Shown: positions 33,771 to 44,670 of the stretch, one piece after another
Layout: each line of letters starts with the position of its first letter
How positions within the stretch are numbered: the first letter of the stretch is position 1
Origin: Blastobasis lacticolella
Lineage: Eukaryota > Arthropoda > Insecta > Lepidoptera > Blastobasidae
Direction of reading: 5' to 3'
Assembly: GCA_905147135.1 (NCBI GenBank)
Contig: LR990042.1
Coordinates: 8,423,545-8,487,544 of the forward strand
DNA: 64,000 bases
Translations under genes and position numbers: made by a program
Notes under the pieces: generated by a model
Told to the model about the DNA's origin: nothing
Database searches by the model: none
The model's input: the letters and a program-made list of their open reading frames with translations, nothing else

Positions 33771-34789
33771 ACTTCGTATAGCGCGCTTCAACTTGACTCT
33801 TCGCAGTACTTCGCTATCAGGTTTTGACGTTTCGTCCACTAACAGTCCTAGGAAACGATTCCGAACCAATTATTTACGAGATTATGGATTACAACAAAGA
33901 CCGCAAACCGCTCTATTTTTATCGAGTTGTTTCGTGTAAGGTTTTTTCGATAGAACGACGCTTACTTCCTGATAACTGAACTTGTTGATAACAGTGCAAC
34001 CTGCTAAAACTATAAATTTGCGAAAGTTTTGATATTTGACTACTGTTCGTTCTATCAAACCAGGATTGAATAAATTGTTACATGGTATCTTACCTGAATT
34101 ATAACCCGTAGATACTGTGGATAACATAAGACCAAAGTGGCCGAATCCCCAAGCGAGAGCTCAACCGTGTCTGAATGTCTAGAAATGCCGGCGAGCGCGG
34201 CTTTTCGCAGGAGGCCGTAGATCGCAACCAATCGAAGACAGAACGTCCTTGCTACGTCGCCAGAGTCACGATCCTCGGAATTGAATTGAGTGACCGGTTG
34301 AGAAGGAAGAATCTGGAGAAGGTGGACAATATTAAATGTGAAATGGCTATACACTGTAATGTAACCTTCACTATTTAACTTTGCAAATTCATTACTTGCA
34401 CAGCTTTTTCCATTAAAGGCAAGGCGTGATGTTATGCCAAATATCTGTCTTTCTTAAATTGAATAATTATTGCATAAAAAATATGGAAACTTGACCGCTT
34501 AAACTGTGTTTATAGCGGAGGGTCGCCATAGCGGGCACTTTTAATTGTTTGATCTTTATGAAGGAGACGTTTATTATATTGTTAACCAGCTATCCGAAAC
34601 ATAAACGATACGTACAGGGATGTATCTATCTATCTAGTTCATGGGATATGGTGAGCTATTAAGTTCACAACCACATTAGCCCTACCCTGTATTTTCGAAG
34701 ATTTCCAAATTTTCGCACCGGAATCGAACAGAGGACAACAATTTTTTTGGCACCACCCAGGGGTCACTTATAGGGTAATGAGCGAGTAG

Positions 34790-34982
34790 TACTACTACTA
34801 TACTAGATAGGTAAAACTACGTATGTCTATGTCTAGTATCGACCACCAAAATATTATATTACATAAAAAAGTAGAGTAGGGTAGTGATGGGGTAGAGGTT
34901 GGATAGGGGTAAAGTAGGCGTAGGGTAGGGTAGAGTAGGGGTAGGGTAGAACAATACGCCAACGAAGTTGCCCCGGGCCAGC
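34790..34982 (+). repeat. TAGGG-rich Helitron-like fragment
   Basis: A run of GTAGGG/GTAGAGG words is followed by CGAAGTTGCCCCGGGCCAGC, which is the decayed form of the terminal block at 11.93 kb. A CTAC rather than CTAG end suggests a mutated Helitron 3' terminus. Confidence 0.4.
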
Positions 34983-35130
34983 TACAGTAAAATAAAATTA
35001 TGGAAAAACTAAATTATTAAAAAAAAACAATCTAGCATTTAAAAATTCGACAATTCGTTTCGAACAATTGAAATACGATCAAAAAAGTTTCGACACTAAG
35101 ATAGGTTACCCCGCGGCCGGTTTACCGTGA

Positions 35131-35270
35131 AAAATATTGCGGATAAGATTAAGGAGGCTCGCCTGCGCTGGTTTAGTCACGTGCTACGTAATCCCGAGGG
35201 TTACGTGGGAAATAGGTGTCTACACCTGTCGGTATCAGGAAAGAGGTCTCGCAGCAAGGAAGAATGATAT
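35131..35270 (+). pseudogene. RTE-type LINE reverse transcriptase C-terminal relic
   Basis: ADKIKEARLRWFSHVLRN-like sequence, then YVGNRCLH- and SGKRSRSKEE-like sequence, can be read in one frame. This is the RT C-terminal signature also seen at 18.55 kb. It is truncated on both sides. Confidence 0.65.
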
Positions 35271-35882
35271 CACCGAGTCGGGTACTTACGGTACTTACAG
35301 TATGAACTTTTTACAATTGTACCATTGTAAAACCGAGGCAGATAGGTCGAATCAAGGATTGTCCTTGATGCGCCCTGAAGTTGTATTAAATGTTCCACAA
35401 GAAGCATAAAAATATGTCCGGTTAACTACATATAATTACAAATCTTATGAACAAAACAAACATGCCAATGAGTTACAGAGGTTTCGGGTACCTGTAGTTT
35501 AGTACCTGCAGTCCGATTAACTTACAGTTACCGAAGTCGCCAGTGGAAGAAGTGGAGGTTCAAACTTTAGTGTAACAACAATAATGACATAGTTCCGATA
35601 TTGTCTACTGAACAGTTCTATGTTGGAAGCGTGGTAATCTTTTCCAACTCTAACAAACAATTAAATAAATTTGCTCGCACTTGGGGTAAAAAACAACTAT
35701 AGTACTACCATTTTCTGATCCTCATGAGAGTGATTCTCATGTAAACTAAAGCTCTATTATGTATTTTTTATAATACAAATTGGCGCTGTTAGCTTATATG
35801 TTTATTTATGGTAGCTACTCAATTTATATATGGTGGGTAGGTTGATGTCCTGAAGCCATTATGAATCAGTCTTATTTTTCAT

Positions 35883-35919
35883 CCAAAGTTCCGGCTCATC
35901 CACTGAACCGGAACTTTGG
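35883..35919. repeat. Perfect 12-bp hairpin
   Basis: CCAAAGTTCCGG and its exact reverse complement CCGGAACTTTGG are separated by 13 nt. It is probably a remnant of a small inverted-repeat element; no transcript is implied. Confidence 0.5.
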
Positions 35920-35999
35920 CTTTTCTTTCAAATTGACTGAAAGCGGGTTTCTACCGTAATCCTTAGACCCCGAACAGTGCGACACACGATGTGTGGACG

Positions 36000-37137
36000 C
36001 TATCCGCCGAGGACTATGTAGCCAAGTCAATAGATACATTTGGTACATTTTATCAGATGGTAAAATGCGGCAGATACCGCGGTCTCAGGTAAGGTCAGCC
36101 GCGACGCACTGTTTAGGGTCTAATTTAAAAAATTGTGCCAGATGTTTACATGCGGCCACAGCACAAACCGTTAGTTTAGAGAGAAGCCAATTCGCAGAGC
36201 CTCGTTCGTCTCTCACAGGGGGGCCGCGGCAGCTAAGATTGGCTGAGGCCCACCCAGAGTATGGTGGTAGCGCCCGCCCCATAATCCCCATTCTGCATCA
36301 ATATTTATTTTCATTTACTCTTCATATTATTTAATTTTTATACTTTGCTTTGAATCTTATTCATAACATTATCAAAATCGTGTTCCGAATAGATTTAGTT
36401 GACTTTTGGTTTTATCATATTGAATAAGCAACCGCACCGCTGCATGTGTTTCTCGAGGGTCTACATATTCAAAAGTCAAAATTACTTTATTGAGTAGGAC
36501 ATTACATATCTCTTTCAATCGTCAAAGAGAAGGGGGTAGGAAAGTAGGAAGGAAACACACTGTGACATATTATTCAACTATATGCATAAATCATTTATAC
36601 CTAGTTGTACGTGTGCAAACTACGAGTAGGTATAGACCAATGTAAATCTTCCTTCTGAATCACTGTAATTTGGTGAATGCCGGACGTACAAAAATCCACG
36701 CGTTCGTGAAAAAAGCCAGCCTTACCGCAACGTTACCTTGATTGCCACCTTAGTGATGGTATATAAAAAAACCCGTGCGTATCGGAAACCAAAATGACGT
36801 AGGTAAATACAAGTATTAAGATTTTTTATAAAATATCAAATTAAGTTTAATTAACCGGAACTCCATGTCGTCAACCCTATTGATTGTCTTTTAATTTTTG
36901 TATCGATTAAGGTGAATCGGAAAATCTGTATCCTATTTGAGTAACTTGTGCGGGGCCGATTAGCCATTTAGTTGGTCCGGGTAACAGTAATGTTTACCAT
37001 GGGGCGTACAGATTATGGGGCTCTACCACGCAACAAACGGACGAGGCTCAGGCGCTCCATTTTTGAACTGCTTACCTCTAGTCGAATGGTTTTCCATTTT
37101 GATTTTTAGCATGCTAAATTAGATATTTATTTAAATT
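36000..37137. other. No gene seen
   Basis: The 113-codon open frame at 35993-36334 has no family signature and an opposing frame of similar length, so it is not called. A fragment of the 583-660 repeat appears near 36650-36720. Otherwise AT-rich. Confidence 0.45.
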
Positions 37138-37148
37138 ACATTTACAAA

Positions 37149-37408
37149 TGGCCGTGTGGTGTCCGGCAGAGTAGAATAGCACTAACCCTTACACTCATGG
37201 GTGTCGTACAAGGCGACTAATGTTTTCGAGGCAAAAGATCAAGAGCCTCCGTAGTCTGGAAAATGGGCAGCAGCATTTTCCATTGTTATATTTAAACACT
37301 GCGATTTTGAACCCGCCTGCCAAACGTGGAGATTATGGCAATAACCTCCCCTTTCGTGGGAGATGCCCTAAGTCCAGTAGAGGACTGTTACGGGCTGTGA
37401 TGATGATG
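37149..37408 (+). mobile_element. Copy 2 of the ~260-bp SINE-like family, with perfect TSD
   Basis: A full copy from GGCCGTGTGGTGTCCGGCAG to a TGATGATGATG tail. It is flanked by a perfect 11-bp direct repeat ACATTTACAAA (37138-37148 and 37409-37419). This establishes both ends and shows insertion by target-primed retroposition. Confidence 0.88.
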
Positions 37409-38508
37409 ACATTTACAAAGCGAACGGTAAAAAATTGGAAAATTAGCATCATGCATCAAAGTATTGAATTTTTCATGCCTAAAATCAAAGTGGATACCCG
37501 TTCACCTCGACGACAGCGGTTCAAAAATGGGGCCCCTGGGGAACCGGATTTCCCTAACGGGTTGTGCGCCTGTGCAGCTCAGATGGCAGTCGCCGTACGA
37601 TAAAAACCCAAAAGCTACAAATTTTTTATTTATTTTAAAACTTTATTGCACAATAATACAATTGGCGGACTTAAAGCCATTAAGGCTTTATCTTCCAGTC
37701 AACCAGTAGACAATGCAGAAAGTGAGTAAGTAGGTGCTTTATAAAGCGTGATGATAGATTGTAACTTACCAAAATACAATACTAACTACATCAAGATAGA
37801 ATAAACATATATTATATTATAATAAATACTATACATACATACTAAATATTTAAAATAATATTATCTTTATTTCAGGCTATTAGACCCCATACAAATTATT
37901 ACAAGCAATAGCTTATTTTAAAATTATATAATTATTAAATAAAATAATTATTTAGTCAATAGACATGTCAACTTAAAAAGTAAAACGAAAATAACAATCT
38001 AAGCTTAAAAAAAGCTCACAGACCAGAATTTAGTCATAAAATATTATTTATTGTTAAATTCATGGACTAGGGAAAGTCAATGTTGAAAAATAGAGCAATA
38101 ATTCTTAATCTCGGACATCGCGATCAAAATACCGTTTTTGGAGGAACGAATACGGCTCCAGAAGTCAGCAATTTAAATTAGGGAAAGAAAGTTGGAAGGT
38201 AGGCCGTTTCATGAAATAACATGACACAGTACCTACTTATACTTATTTTTTTTATAATTTCATTACAACTTCTCAACTGAACATCTTTTGACCACGATGG
38301 ATGGTTACTAGAGTTAGCCCTGGCAGAATTAGTCCGTATATGGAGGTTTGGGTTTGGTCCTTCACGAGATCTGGTAACTTTATAACAGTAAAAAGGCTTG
38401 GCAAAACAACTTTATGTGAAATTATTTTGGTGGAATCAGTTTTTGTGCAAAGAAATATTTATCTATTCGATTGGTCTTTAACAAAATTAATTATATATAG
38501 CGACGCCC

Positions 38509-38572
38509 GAACGAAATGAGCATTTGACCGTTATCATATAGGCTTGATAACGGTCAAATGCTCATTTCGTTC
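38509..38572. repeat. Perfect 28-bp inverted repeat with 8-nt loop
   Basis: GAACGAAATGAGCATTTGAC...TTATCA (38509-38536), the loop TATAGGCT and an exact reverse complement (38545-38572) form an uninterrupted 28-bp stem. It may be a minimal foldback element or a deletion product of a longer one. Confidence 0.75.
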
Positions 38573-38754
38573 CTATACCTAAGAGAAATTCTCATTCCAA
38601 CTTCCTACAGCTGATGTTTTTGTGTGACGCCGATAGTTTTACATATCTATTGATAGCACCATGACAACATTTCGCATGTGAATGTGACTACTGAGTGGAA
38701 GGTCTCGTATTGACACATAGGTACCCACTACATTTTTGTTTATTGCCTAGTGAG

Positions 38755-38940
38755 GCATACGGTCAGGCGGTCCACCTGAAGAAAAGCGGCCACCGTCGAC
38801 CTGGGTACACATTTTGGACTCGAGATGAGGACATATTTATGCAACTCAGGGGAGCGTAATTTGGGGTGCCTGTAGACATGCCTTTTGATGAAGCCCATGT
38901 TTTAGTGCAAAGAAATCCTTTCGGGAACCATTCCACATCT
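38755..38940. repeat. Dispersed lepidopteran repeat fragment
   Basis: The GCATACGGTCAGGCGGTCCA and AAGCGGCCACCGTCGACCTG blocks are diverged forms of the CATCAGGTGGCCCG/GGTGACCACTTTCCATCAGG block at 43.01 kb and the one at 57.43 kb. Confidence 0.45.
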
Positions 38941-39401
38941 TGCATCAGTCATAACCATCATCACCAAAGCGGTCAATGCCGGCTTCTGATAATATGCTTT
39001 CCTACTCTTCCTTCTTCACTTCGCCCGGTCTTCGCTACCATGCGGCGACGCCCTATCTATCTTAAGATACATTCACCCTTCATATATTATAGTGTTTGGG
39101 CTTTTTACTTGCTGCGACTGTCATGTGACCCGCAGAACGTGTTAGGGTAAGGAAAAGTGTCGTCCGTCAGCAAGTGAGGTTGGCTTGGGCCCATGAGAAG
39201 ATGATAGCGAAAAACCCAGACAGATTCACATCCGGGAGGTAAATGGCAATTAAGTTACTATAGTGAAGGAGTGACGGACGGACCTACGTGTACATCACTC
39301 TTGAACATCTTTATGTGGAAGGTGTCGAAGTAAAACATCTAATACGTTACCATAAAAAGCGATGCAAAAAGTTTATTCATTAGATCGTGGTTTTATCACA
39401 A

Positions 39402-39441
39402 CAAAAGCGCTAATTGTAATGATGTACAATTAACGCTTTTG
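39402..39441. repeat. 17-bp hairpin
   Basis: CAAAAGCGCTAATTGTA and TACAATTAACGCTTTTG pair with one mismatch around a 6-nt loop. It is similar in form to the hairpin at 38.5 kb, but with unrelated sequence. Confidence 0.55.
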
Positions 39442-40204
39442 ATGGTAAACGCCAAGGGGATGTAGCAATGTCTTACGTCATGGGCGACATATTGGACCCT
39501 GAGTCTACAGTTAGAGTCCTGCCTGTGTGATTTCAGACGTAAATACTATTTTTCACACCTTCTGTTAGACAATAAAATAATATTTGATATCCGGAGGAAA
39601 GAGATTTAGAGTCGCAATTTTTACTCTACAGTCACAAAGAATTTCTTAAATCCTAGAGAACTATTGATGGAATTCATTCAATTTCACACATCACAAAAAC
39701 AAAAGAATTTAAGGTCAAAGACTCTAAATACATAATCGTATCAATTATAATTAAATTACGAATCTGTCGGTAAACCCGCGTTTTTAGTTGATCATGCAAT
39801 AAAAACTGAGGTCCAATATAAGCGGAGTTTTGCATTTGCGTCATGAATATCTTTTGCCATCCTGTTTTTATTTTGAAACACTGTTCTTATTATAAATTTA
39901 GTGGTCTCGTGCGTCACCAGACTTTTCCAACCGGTTGGAAGGTAAGTAACTGCTTATTATAAAAAATTCCATTGAGGGGTTAGTTTTGCTAAAAATAGTT
40001 TTAAATGTTTTATTTACATAATCTGATAGTTTTCTGTGGTGTTGTTTGTGATTCAAAGTTGTATTACTTTTTCCATTCTATGTAGGTACTCTCTAATTAC
40101 AATTACGGCAATATCATCAGGTTTCGCTTAGGGAAATCTAAAATAATAAAAATTCAACTAAAGCAACTTTACATTTTTTAATCGTAGAACAATAATTTTA
40201 TTGT

Positions 40205-40375
40205 ATCAGATGGTAGGACTCTGTCAGCCTGAGAAGTCTGCCTGGGTGAGTACCACCGCCTTATCTATTCCTGCCGCCATGCAACAATGATGGCATTTAA
40301 TCTCAGTCCTCACAGTGACCATGCACCTGCGGTTTTGCATTTTCGTTGCCTGCAACCTTAATGCACGAATCGAGA
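40205..40375. repeat. Dispersed retroelement fragment
   Basis: GGTAGGACTCTGTCAGCCTG, GGGTGAGTACCACCGCC and CTATTCCTGCCGCCATGCAA follow the layout of a block common near LINE 3' ends in moths. No coding remains. Confidence 0.4.
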
Positions 40376-40499
40376 TGTTATGTTATGACTGTTAAAATAT
40401 ATATATTTACATTTTAACACTCATATTGATTCCATTACTGATAAACTATATGGTTCTTATAAACTATATGGTTTCATAATGCGTCCATTGGTTGGTTTT

Positions 40500-41130
40500 A
40501 AACGTCCTGAAACTTAACTATGCCTGTGTCATCATTTGGAGTCTACTGTTTGGAATCCGTATTATACCAAATATAGCGAGAAAATTAAAGAAATACATGC
40601 GTACTGATCATTACAGATGCTATAAATTCCGAATATCATACAAAAACTTGATGACTAAATTCGCGTTGACTACACTTCGGGATAGAAGATTGCTCGCGGA
40701 TTTATTTATTCGTATGGCATTAAAACAAAACACTGGCCTGTTAAACACATGTATTTTGTTTTTGCGATTCCGATTATAACCTCATGATTATGTAGTCTTT
40801 GTCATTTCCATATCTTGCTATTTTCATAGTTATTGTTATTATAGATATTCAATTTCATAATACTTATTAATAATCTAATCTTATATTATAAAATATTGCG
40901 TGTAATAAATTATAAATCTTGACAAATTACCTTTGTAAGGCAACTTATGGGCCAATCGGCCTGAAATAAATCATTTTTATTTTATTTTATTTTATTTTTA
41001 TTTTATTAATAGCCGAGTCGCTAATTATAACCTAGGTATTATTTGAACAATAAAACTACAAAAAAAATTTAAATATGCTCCCGGAAGCCATGTTGTTATA
41101 TAAGTTGATCCGTAGGGTCATCTAAAAACA
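40500..41130 (+). mobile_element. Unclassified element interrupted by a LINE tail; inverted partner at 58.3-58.55 kb
   Basis: Blocks TTTGGAATCCGTATTATACC, GCTATAAATTCCGAA, CTAAATTCGCGTTGACTA, GATAGAAGATTGCTC and GCCATGTTGTTATATAAGTT recur in reverse at 58318-58560. In this copy about 390 bp (about 40700-41085) intervene between GATTGCTC and CCGGAAGCCATG. That insert carries a LINE 3' tail (GGGCCAATCGGCCTGAAATA with TTTTA repeats). Confidence 0.6.
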
Positions 41131-41249
41131 ATGGAAGCCACATTTAAAAAAACAGATATTGTTTTCGAAGAGGATGTTAGAAATACCTATCTAAGTTAAG
41201 TAAATTATATTTAATTTTCTATTTTCAATTCAAATGTAGTTTTTTAAGT

Positions 41250-41430
41250 ATATGTAGAGCTGCTTTGATTCAACCTTTATAATGCGAACGGTTAAGGAAT
41301 GGAACACGTTGCCTGCGAGTGTGTTCCCTGATCACTATAATCTGGACGCCTACAAGGTTAGAGTGCATAGGCTGCTCCTAGACAGGCATGCTCCATCTTC
41401 GGCCGCATCGTTACGTACTACCGGGTGAGA
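41250..41430 (+). pseudogene. LINE ORF2 C-terminal fragment
   Basis: DSTFIMRTVKEWNTLPASVF, then HYNLDAYKVRVHRLLLDR, matches the tail of the better preserved fragment at 57.85-58.17 kb. Only about the last 50 residues remain. Confidence 0.7.
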
Positions 41431-41489
41431 TGGCGGTCAAATGCCTGGATATTCTAAAATTAAAAAAAAACAAAGAATGCACAAAGCAC

Positions 41490-41560
41490 GACCCGCCTGG
41501 TATTGCGCGCCTTGGGAAAGTCCTATGTCCAGCAGTGGACTTCAGTGGGTAGATTGTGAT
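41490..41560 (+). repeat. RTE-type 3' end fragment
   Basis: CCTATGTCCAGCAGTGGACT is the standard RTE/SINE 3' block of Lepidoptera. It lies just after the LINE fragment, so it may belong to a separate insertion. Confidence 0.45.
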
Positions 41561-41819
41561 AAATGAATATTTTATCTGTTTAAAGCTATAATTTTAAGAG
41601 TTACGTTATGTATATATTGATATAGTTAAGGGTATTCTTTTTGTGGACATCCTGCGGTCAGCTGACGATGAGGATGATGTTGAGTTGATTATACGTTTGA
41701 GTTGACTATTCTGCTTTACACTTTGTAATTATATCCATTTATAGCAAATAAGTAAGTAGTTGCTGCAAGATACCTTTGCTTAATTACATTTTAAAAACTC
41801 ATCTCCCGATTGTGCTCTC

Positions 41820-41885
41820 ACGCTCTGGGGGTCAAACCCGGTACCTCTTGCTTAGTAGTCTGGATAATTAACCACTAGGCCAACT
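41820..41885 (-). mobile_element. tRNA-derived SINE head
   Basis: On the minus strand GTTGGCCTAGTGGTTAATTA (A box TGGCCTAGTGG) is followed by GGTACCGGGTTTGACCC (B-box-like GGGTTTGACCC). Only the head is clear. Without an acceptor stem it is not a tRNA gene. Confidence 0.6.
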
Positions 41886-42416
41886 TACTTACTTACATTG
41901 TAGTTATACGAATATTTAAAAAAATATTGTATTTATAAGGTTTTATTTAACAAAAATATATTAGAACAATTACTTAGATCAACTTTAGTCCTTCACGACT
42001 TAAAATAAGTAAAATTGGGGGTAGATCTCAAAAGTTTCCCTGGATGCAGGGACTCTAGCTGAAAGAGAGTCCATGTAAGTAAGTTGCACTCACTTTCTGT
42101 ACTATTTATGTACGTATATTCGGATATTAAGGGTGTACAACCTAAATGAGACCTGTTAACAGAGCATTCAAACTCGTTAGCCGACGCGGATAATAAGTAT
42201 TCAAGCATATCATCCATAAAACCCACTTAGTCCATGTGATTCATTAAATTCTATTATTAAATCGATTATTTTAGAAAAACTGCAGTCGAACTTCCAATGT
42301 GCGTACGTAACGATGTAGTTAGCGGTTCCTAATTCAATCGAGTTTATTCGAGATTGCGCACGGCGAACATTGGACAGATGAGGATTTCGGTTTGACGTCG
42401 CGTCGCCATACACTGG

Positions 42417-42640
42417 CTAATGCGCTTATTACACATCCAAATCAAAGTGGAATGTATTGCTTATAAAATAAGGTCCATTTTTGTCACTTATATTATGTCA
42501 CGCGTAACTCCGCTTTTCAAAAACCGTGATACAAAAAATGAACCTTATTTTATGATCAATACATTCCACTTTGATTTGCTCTCACGCTTTTTGTTTCTGA
42601 ATTTAGGAATGTGTAATAAGTGCATAAGGTGCTTATCCTT
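42417..42640. mobile_element. Foldback MITE
   Basis: The arm ATGCGCTTATTACACATCC...AAATCAAAGTGGAATGTATT...TATAAAATAAGGT is matched in reverse by AATGAACCTTATTTTATGATC, AATACATTCCACTTTGATTT and GAATGTGTAATAAGTGCATA. Most of the 220 bp can fold on itself. The arm interior carries a 20-bp stretch more conserved than its flanks. Confidence 0.75.
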
Positions 42641-42839
42641 CCTATGTTAAAAAGCTTCAGAGCAACCTCAAATTGTAGAGGGCGACGGTATGAAAGTTGA
42701 AAATAAATTGTTCGAATATGTTAGAAATAGGTACGTACCAGCATTTATACAAAATTGCGAGATGTTGCAGCGGCCAGCATGCAAACAATAAAAACATCAA
42801 GTGACCAACTAGAGGTCTCAAAACCGGTATATCTTTTCA

Positions 42840-43060
42840 AATCAGGATTTTCGGCACTCAATTGCGGGGTTCAATGCTCCATGGGGTGGGGATTTGGGGA
42901 ACCGTGGCTTTGGCAATAAAGGGGCCTTTGCCTTTTTGCTGCCAGAGCAACGTGTTACAGAGGTAGGCAACGCATTGGTGATACTCTTGGTGTTGCTAAT
43001 GTTTATAGACAGTGGTGACCACTTTCCATCAGGTGGCCCGCTTTCCTGATTGCCTATAGT
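42840..43060 (-). repeat. Dispersed lepidopteran repeat
   Basis: TTCGGCACTCAATTGCGGGG, CCTTTGCCTTTTTGCTGCCA, GTAGGCAACGCATTGGTG and GGTGACCACTTTCCATCAGG are the consecutive blocks of a very common moth repeat. Its open frame on the minus strand is a shadow with no family match. Confidence 0.55.
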
Positions 43061-43589
43061 ATAACATAAAAAAATATTTATCATTTTATTAGGTATTTTC
43101 GATATTTTCGGGATTTGGAGAAGTTGTTAGTAATTTATTATAAACTTTTAATTATTATATTTTATATTGCATAAAACTCATAAACAGACTTAAATAGTTC
43201 CTAAAAAGGCTAGCTACTCCAAAATGATTACAGGTAAATTTCATAGGAAAGGTTATTTGCTAAAAGAAAAATATTATTTTATTGATCTCCTTCGATAAGT
43301 CAATTCTTTTGGTATAGTATTTGAAAAAGTTCAGTTGAAACAAACTATTTTTCGTTTTGCCGGTCCGATTCCAGATTCCGTAATAACTGTCTAAGACTAA
43401 GAAAATTAAAATATTTTAAGCTTTAGACAAAAGCACTCGACTTTTGAATAAGTCAGCTATCCGGTCCAACGTTAGTTAGAACAGAAATCAGTTACAAACG
43501 TTTTGACTAGGATAAAAATCTTAAACTTAATATTTCTAATCATCTTTAAGTCTAATAAAACATAAAATTTATTAAAAAGTAATATATAC

Positions 43590-43735
43590 TTAATTTAATT
43601 TCTCCTGAATACCGAAAATACCGAAAATCCCGGTTTTTTGTAAAATAAATACCAGTATTATAAAGGTGATATTTCGGTCCGGGATCCCGGTATTTTCGGT
43701 ATCCGGGATTCCGTTTTGCGACCCCTACGACCAAC
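43590..43735. repeat. Inverted CCGAAAATACCG-type repeat
   Basis: Tandem ATACCGAAAATACCG and ATCCCGG words on the left are matched in reverse by CCGGGATCCCGGTATTTTCGG on the right. Words of this kind occur near ends and internal repeats of some hAT transposons; attribution is tentative. Confidence 0.45.
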
Positions 43736-43984
43736 ATTTTAAGAGCATTAATTCGCTTGGCGTAAATCCATAGATGATAAGTACTGAATAGCTCTAGAAG
43801 TTATAGAGCTCTTAGTGTAGATAATATATACGTACCTTATAATATTAAGATATTGAATTTGAAATGCCTTATTGAATAATTAATCATAGCATTAGCTATT
43901 GACTTATTAGGTCCCCCGGTACCGCTATCGATCTTTGTTTTAACACAGTCAGAACCTGAAACTACTTTGCGAGTTGAGGTTTAG

Positions 43985-44100
43985 GCACGTATATTTCCCA
44001 CGCATTCCTAGAGCTTATGCAGCACGTGACTAAACCAGCACATGCGACTCTCTTCAATCTTATCTGCGATGTCTCTCACGCCAAGGTCTCTCCTTAAAAA
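43985..44100 (-). pseudogene. RTE-type LINE reverse transcriptase relic
   Basis: On the minus strand RRDLGVRDIADKIEESRMCW then FSHVLH and ECVGN can be read. This is the same RT C-terminal block as at 35.13 kb, with a stop and frame changes. Confidence 0.65.
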
Positions 44101-44670
44101 GTAACTAATATTTACCAATTAGCTACATATCCTAAATCTATATTAGGTGACAACTACCAACAAATACAAAAGTAACTGCAATAAAATACCACAACATATT
44201 TATGTGGGTAATTTCCTGCATTAGGTATAATTTATTTTGTATGCCAATATGGTCCCGATTTGGTCACGTTTTTTCACAGTAGTATGTGTACGTGACTTAT
44301 CGGTATCACCATCATCAGTATTTTATCGCTCTATACTGTTGGAATCTATGCGTCCTTTTTAAAATCATGGTCGGAGAAAGAGCCTAATGTAAATATTAGG
44401 ATACATTAAGATGTATCAAGTCTAGTGCGAGTGAGCAGGTTTCAAGCACGAGCCCGAATTCTTCATATGCTCTGATTTCTTATAACAAATAGTTTTCTTC
44501 ATCAAAAAAGTTCTACCTAACTATTCTTTAGAATTGCAAGTCAGGTATTTGTCTGTCATCCCGCCATAAGTGTTGATGCAGTCTATGATGGCGCATACTT
44601 GCCTATAATGGATGGTAGCGATAGTATCGACCCCCAAAAATGCACTCCCGCCATAGGTTTCGATTACTAA

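Noticed and set aside
33571..33939. Open frames of 110-122 codons on both strands over the GC-rich block
   Set aside because: Both strands stay open because of high GC. There is no family signature, and the segment is better explained as a promoter and untranslated leader.
34860..34955. G-rich TAGGG runs as interstitial telomere repeat
   Set aside because: The insect telomere repeat is TTAGG. These words are irregular (GTAGGG, GTAGAGG, GGATAGGGG) and end in a Helitron-like terminal block.
35993..36334. 113-codon open frame
   Set aside because: No recognisable domain, low-complexity composition, and an opposing frame of similar length.
37220..37709. Open frames of 127 and 81 codons
   Set aside because: They run through the SINE-like copy and its flank. 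The same frame recurs at 45.9 and 55.1 kb only because the repeat recurs.
41820..41885. Possible tRNA gene on the minus strand
   Set aside because: The promoter boxes fit, but no acceptor stem forms. The same head recurs at 49.3 and 57.2 kb as part of SINEs.
42842..43084. 80-codon minus-strand frame rich in Pro/Lys
   Set aside because: It coincides with a common dispersed repeat rather than a gene.
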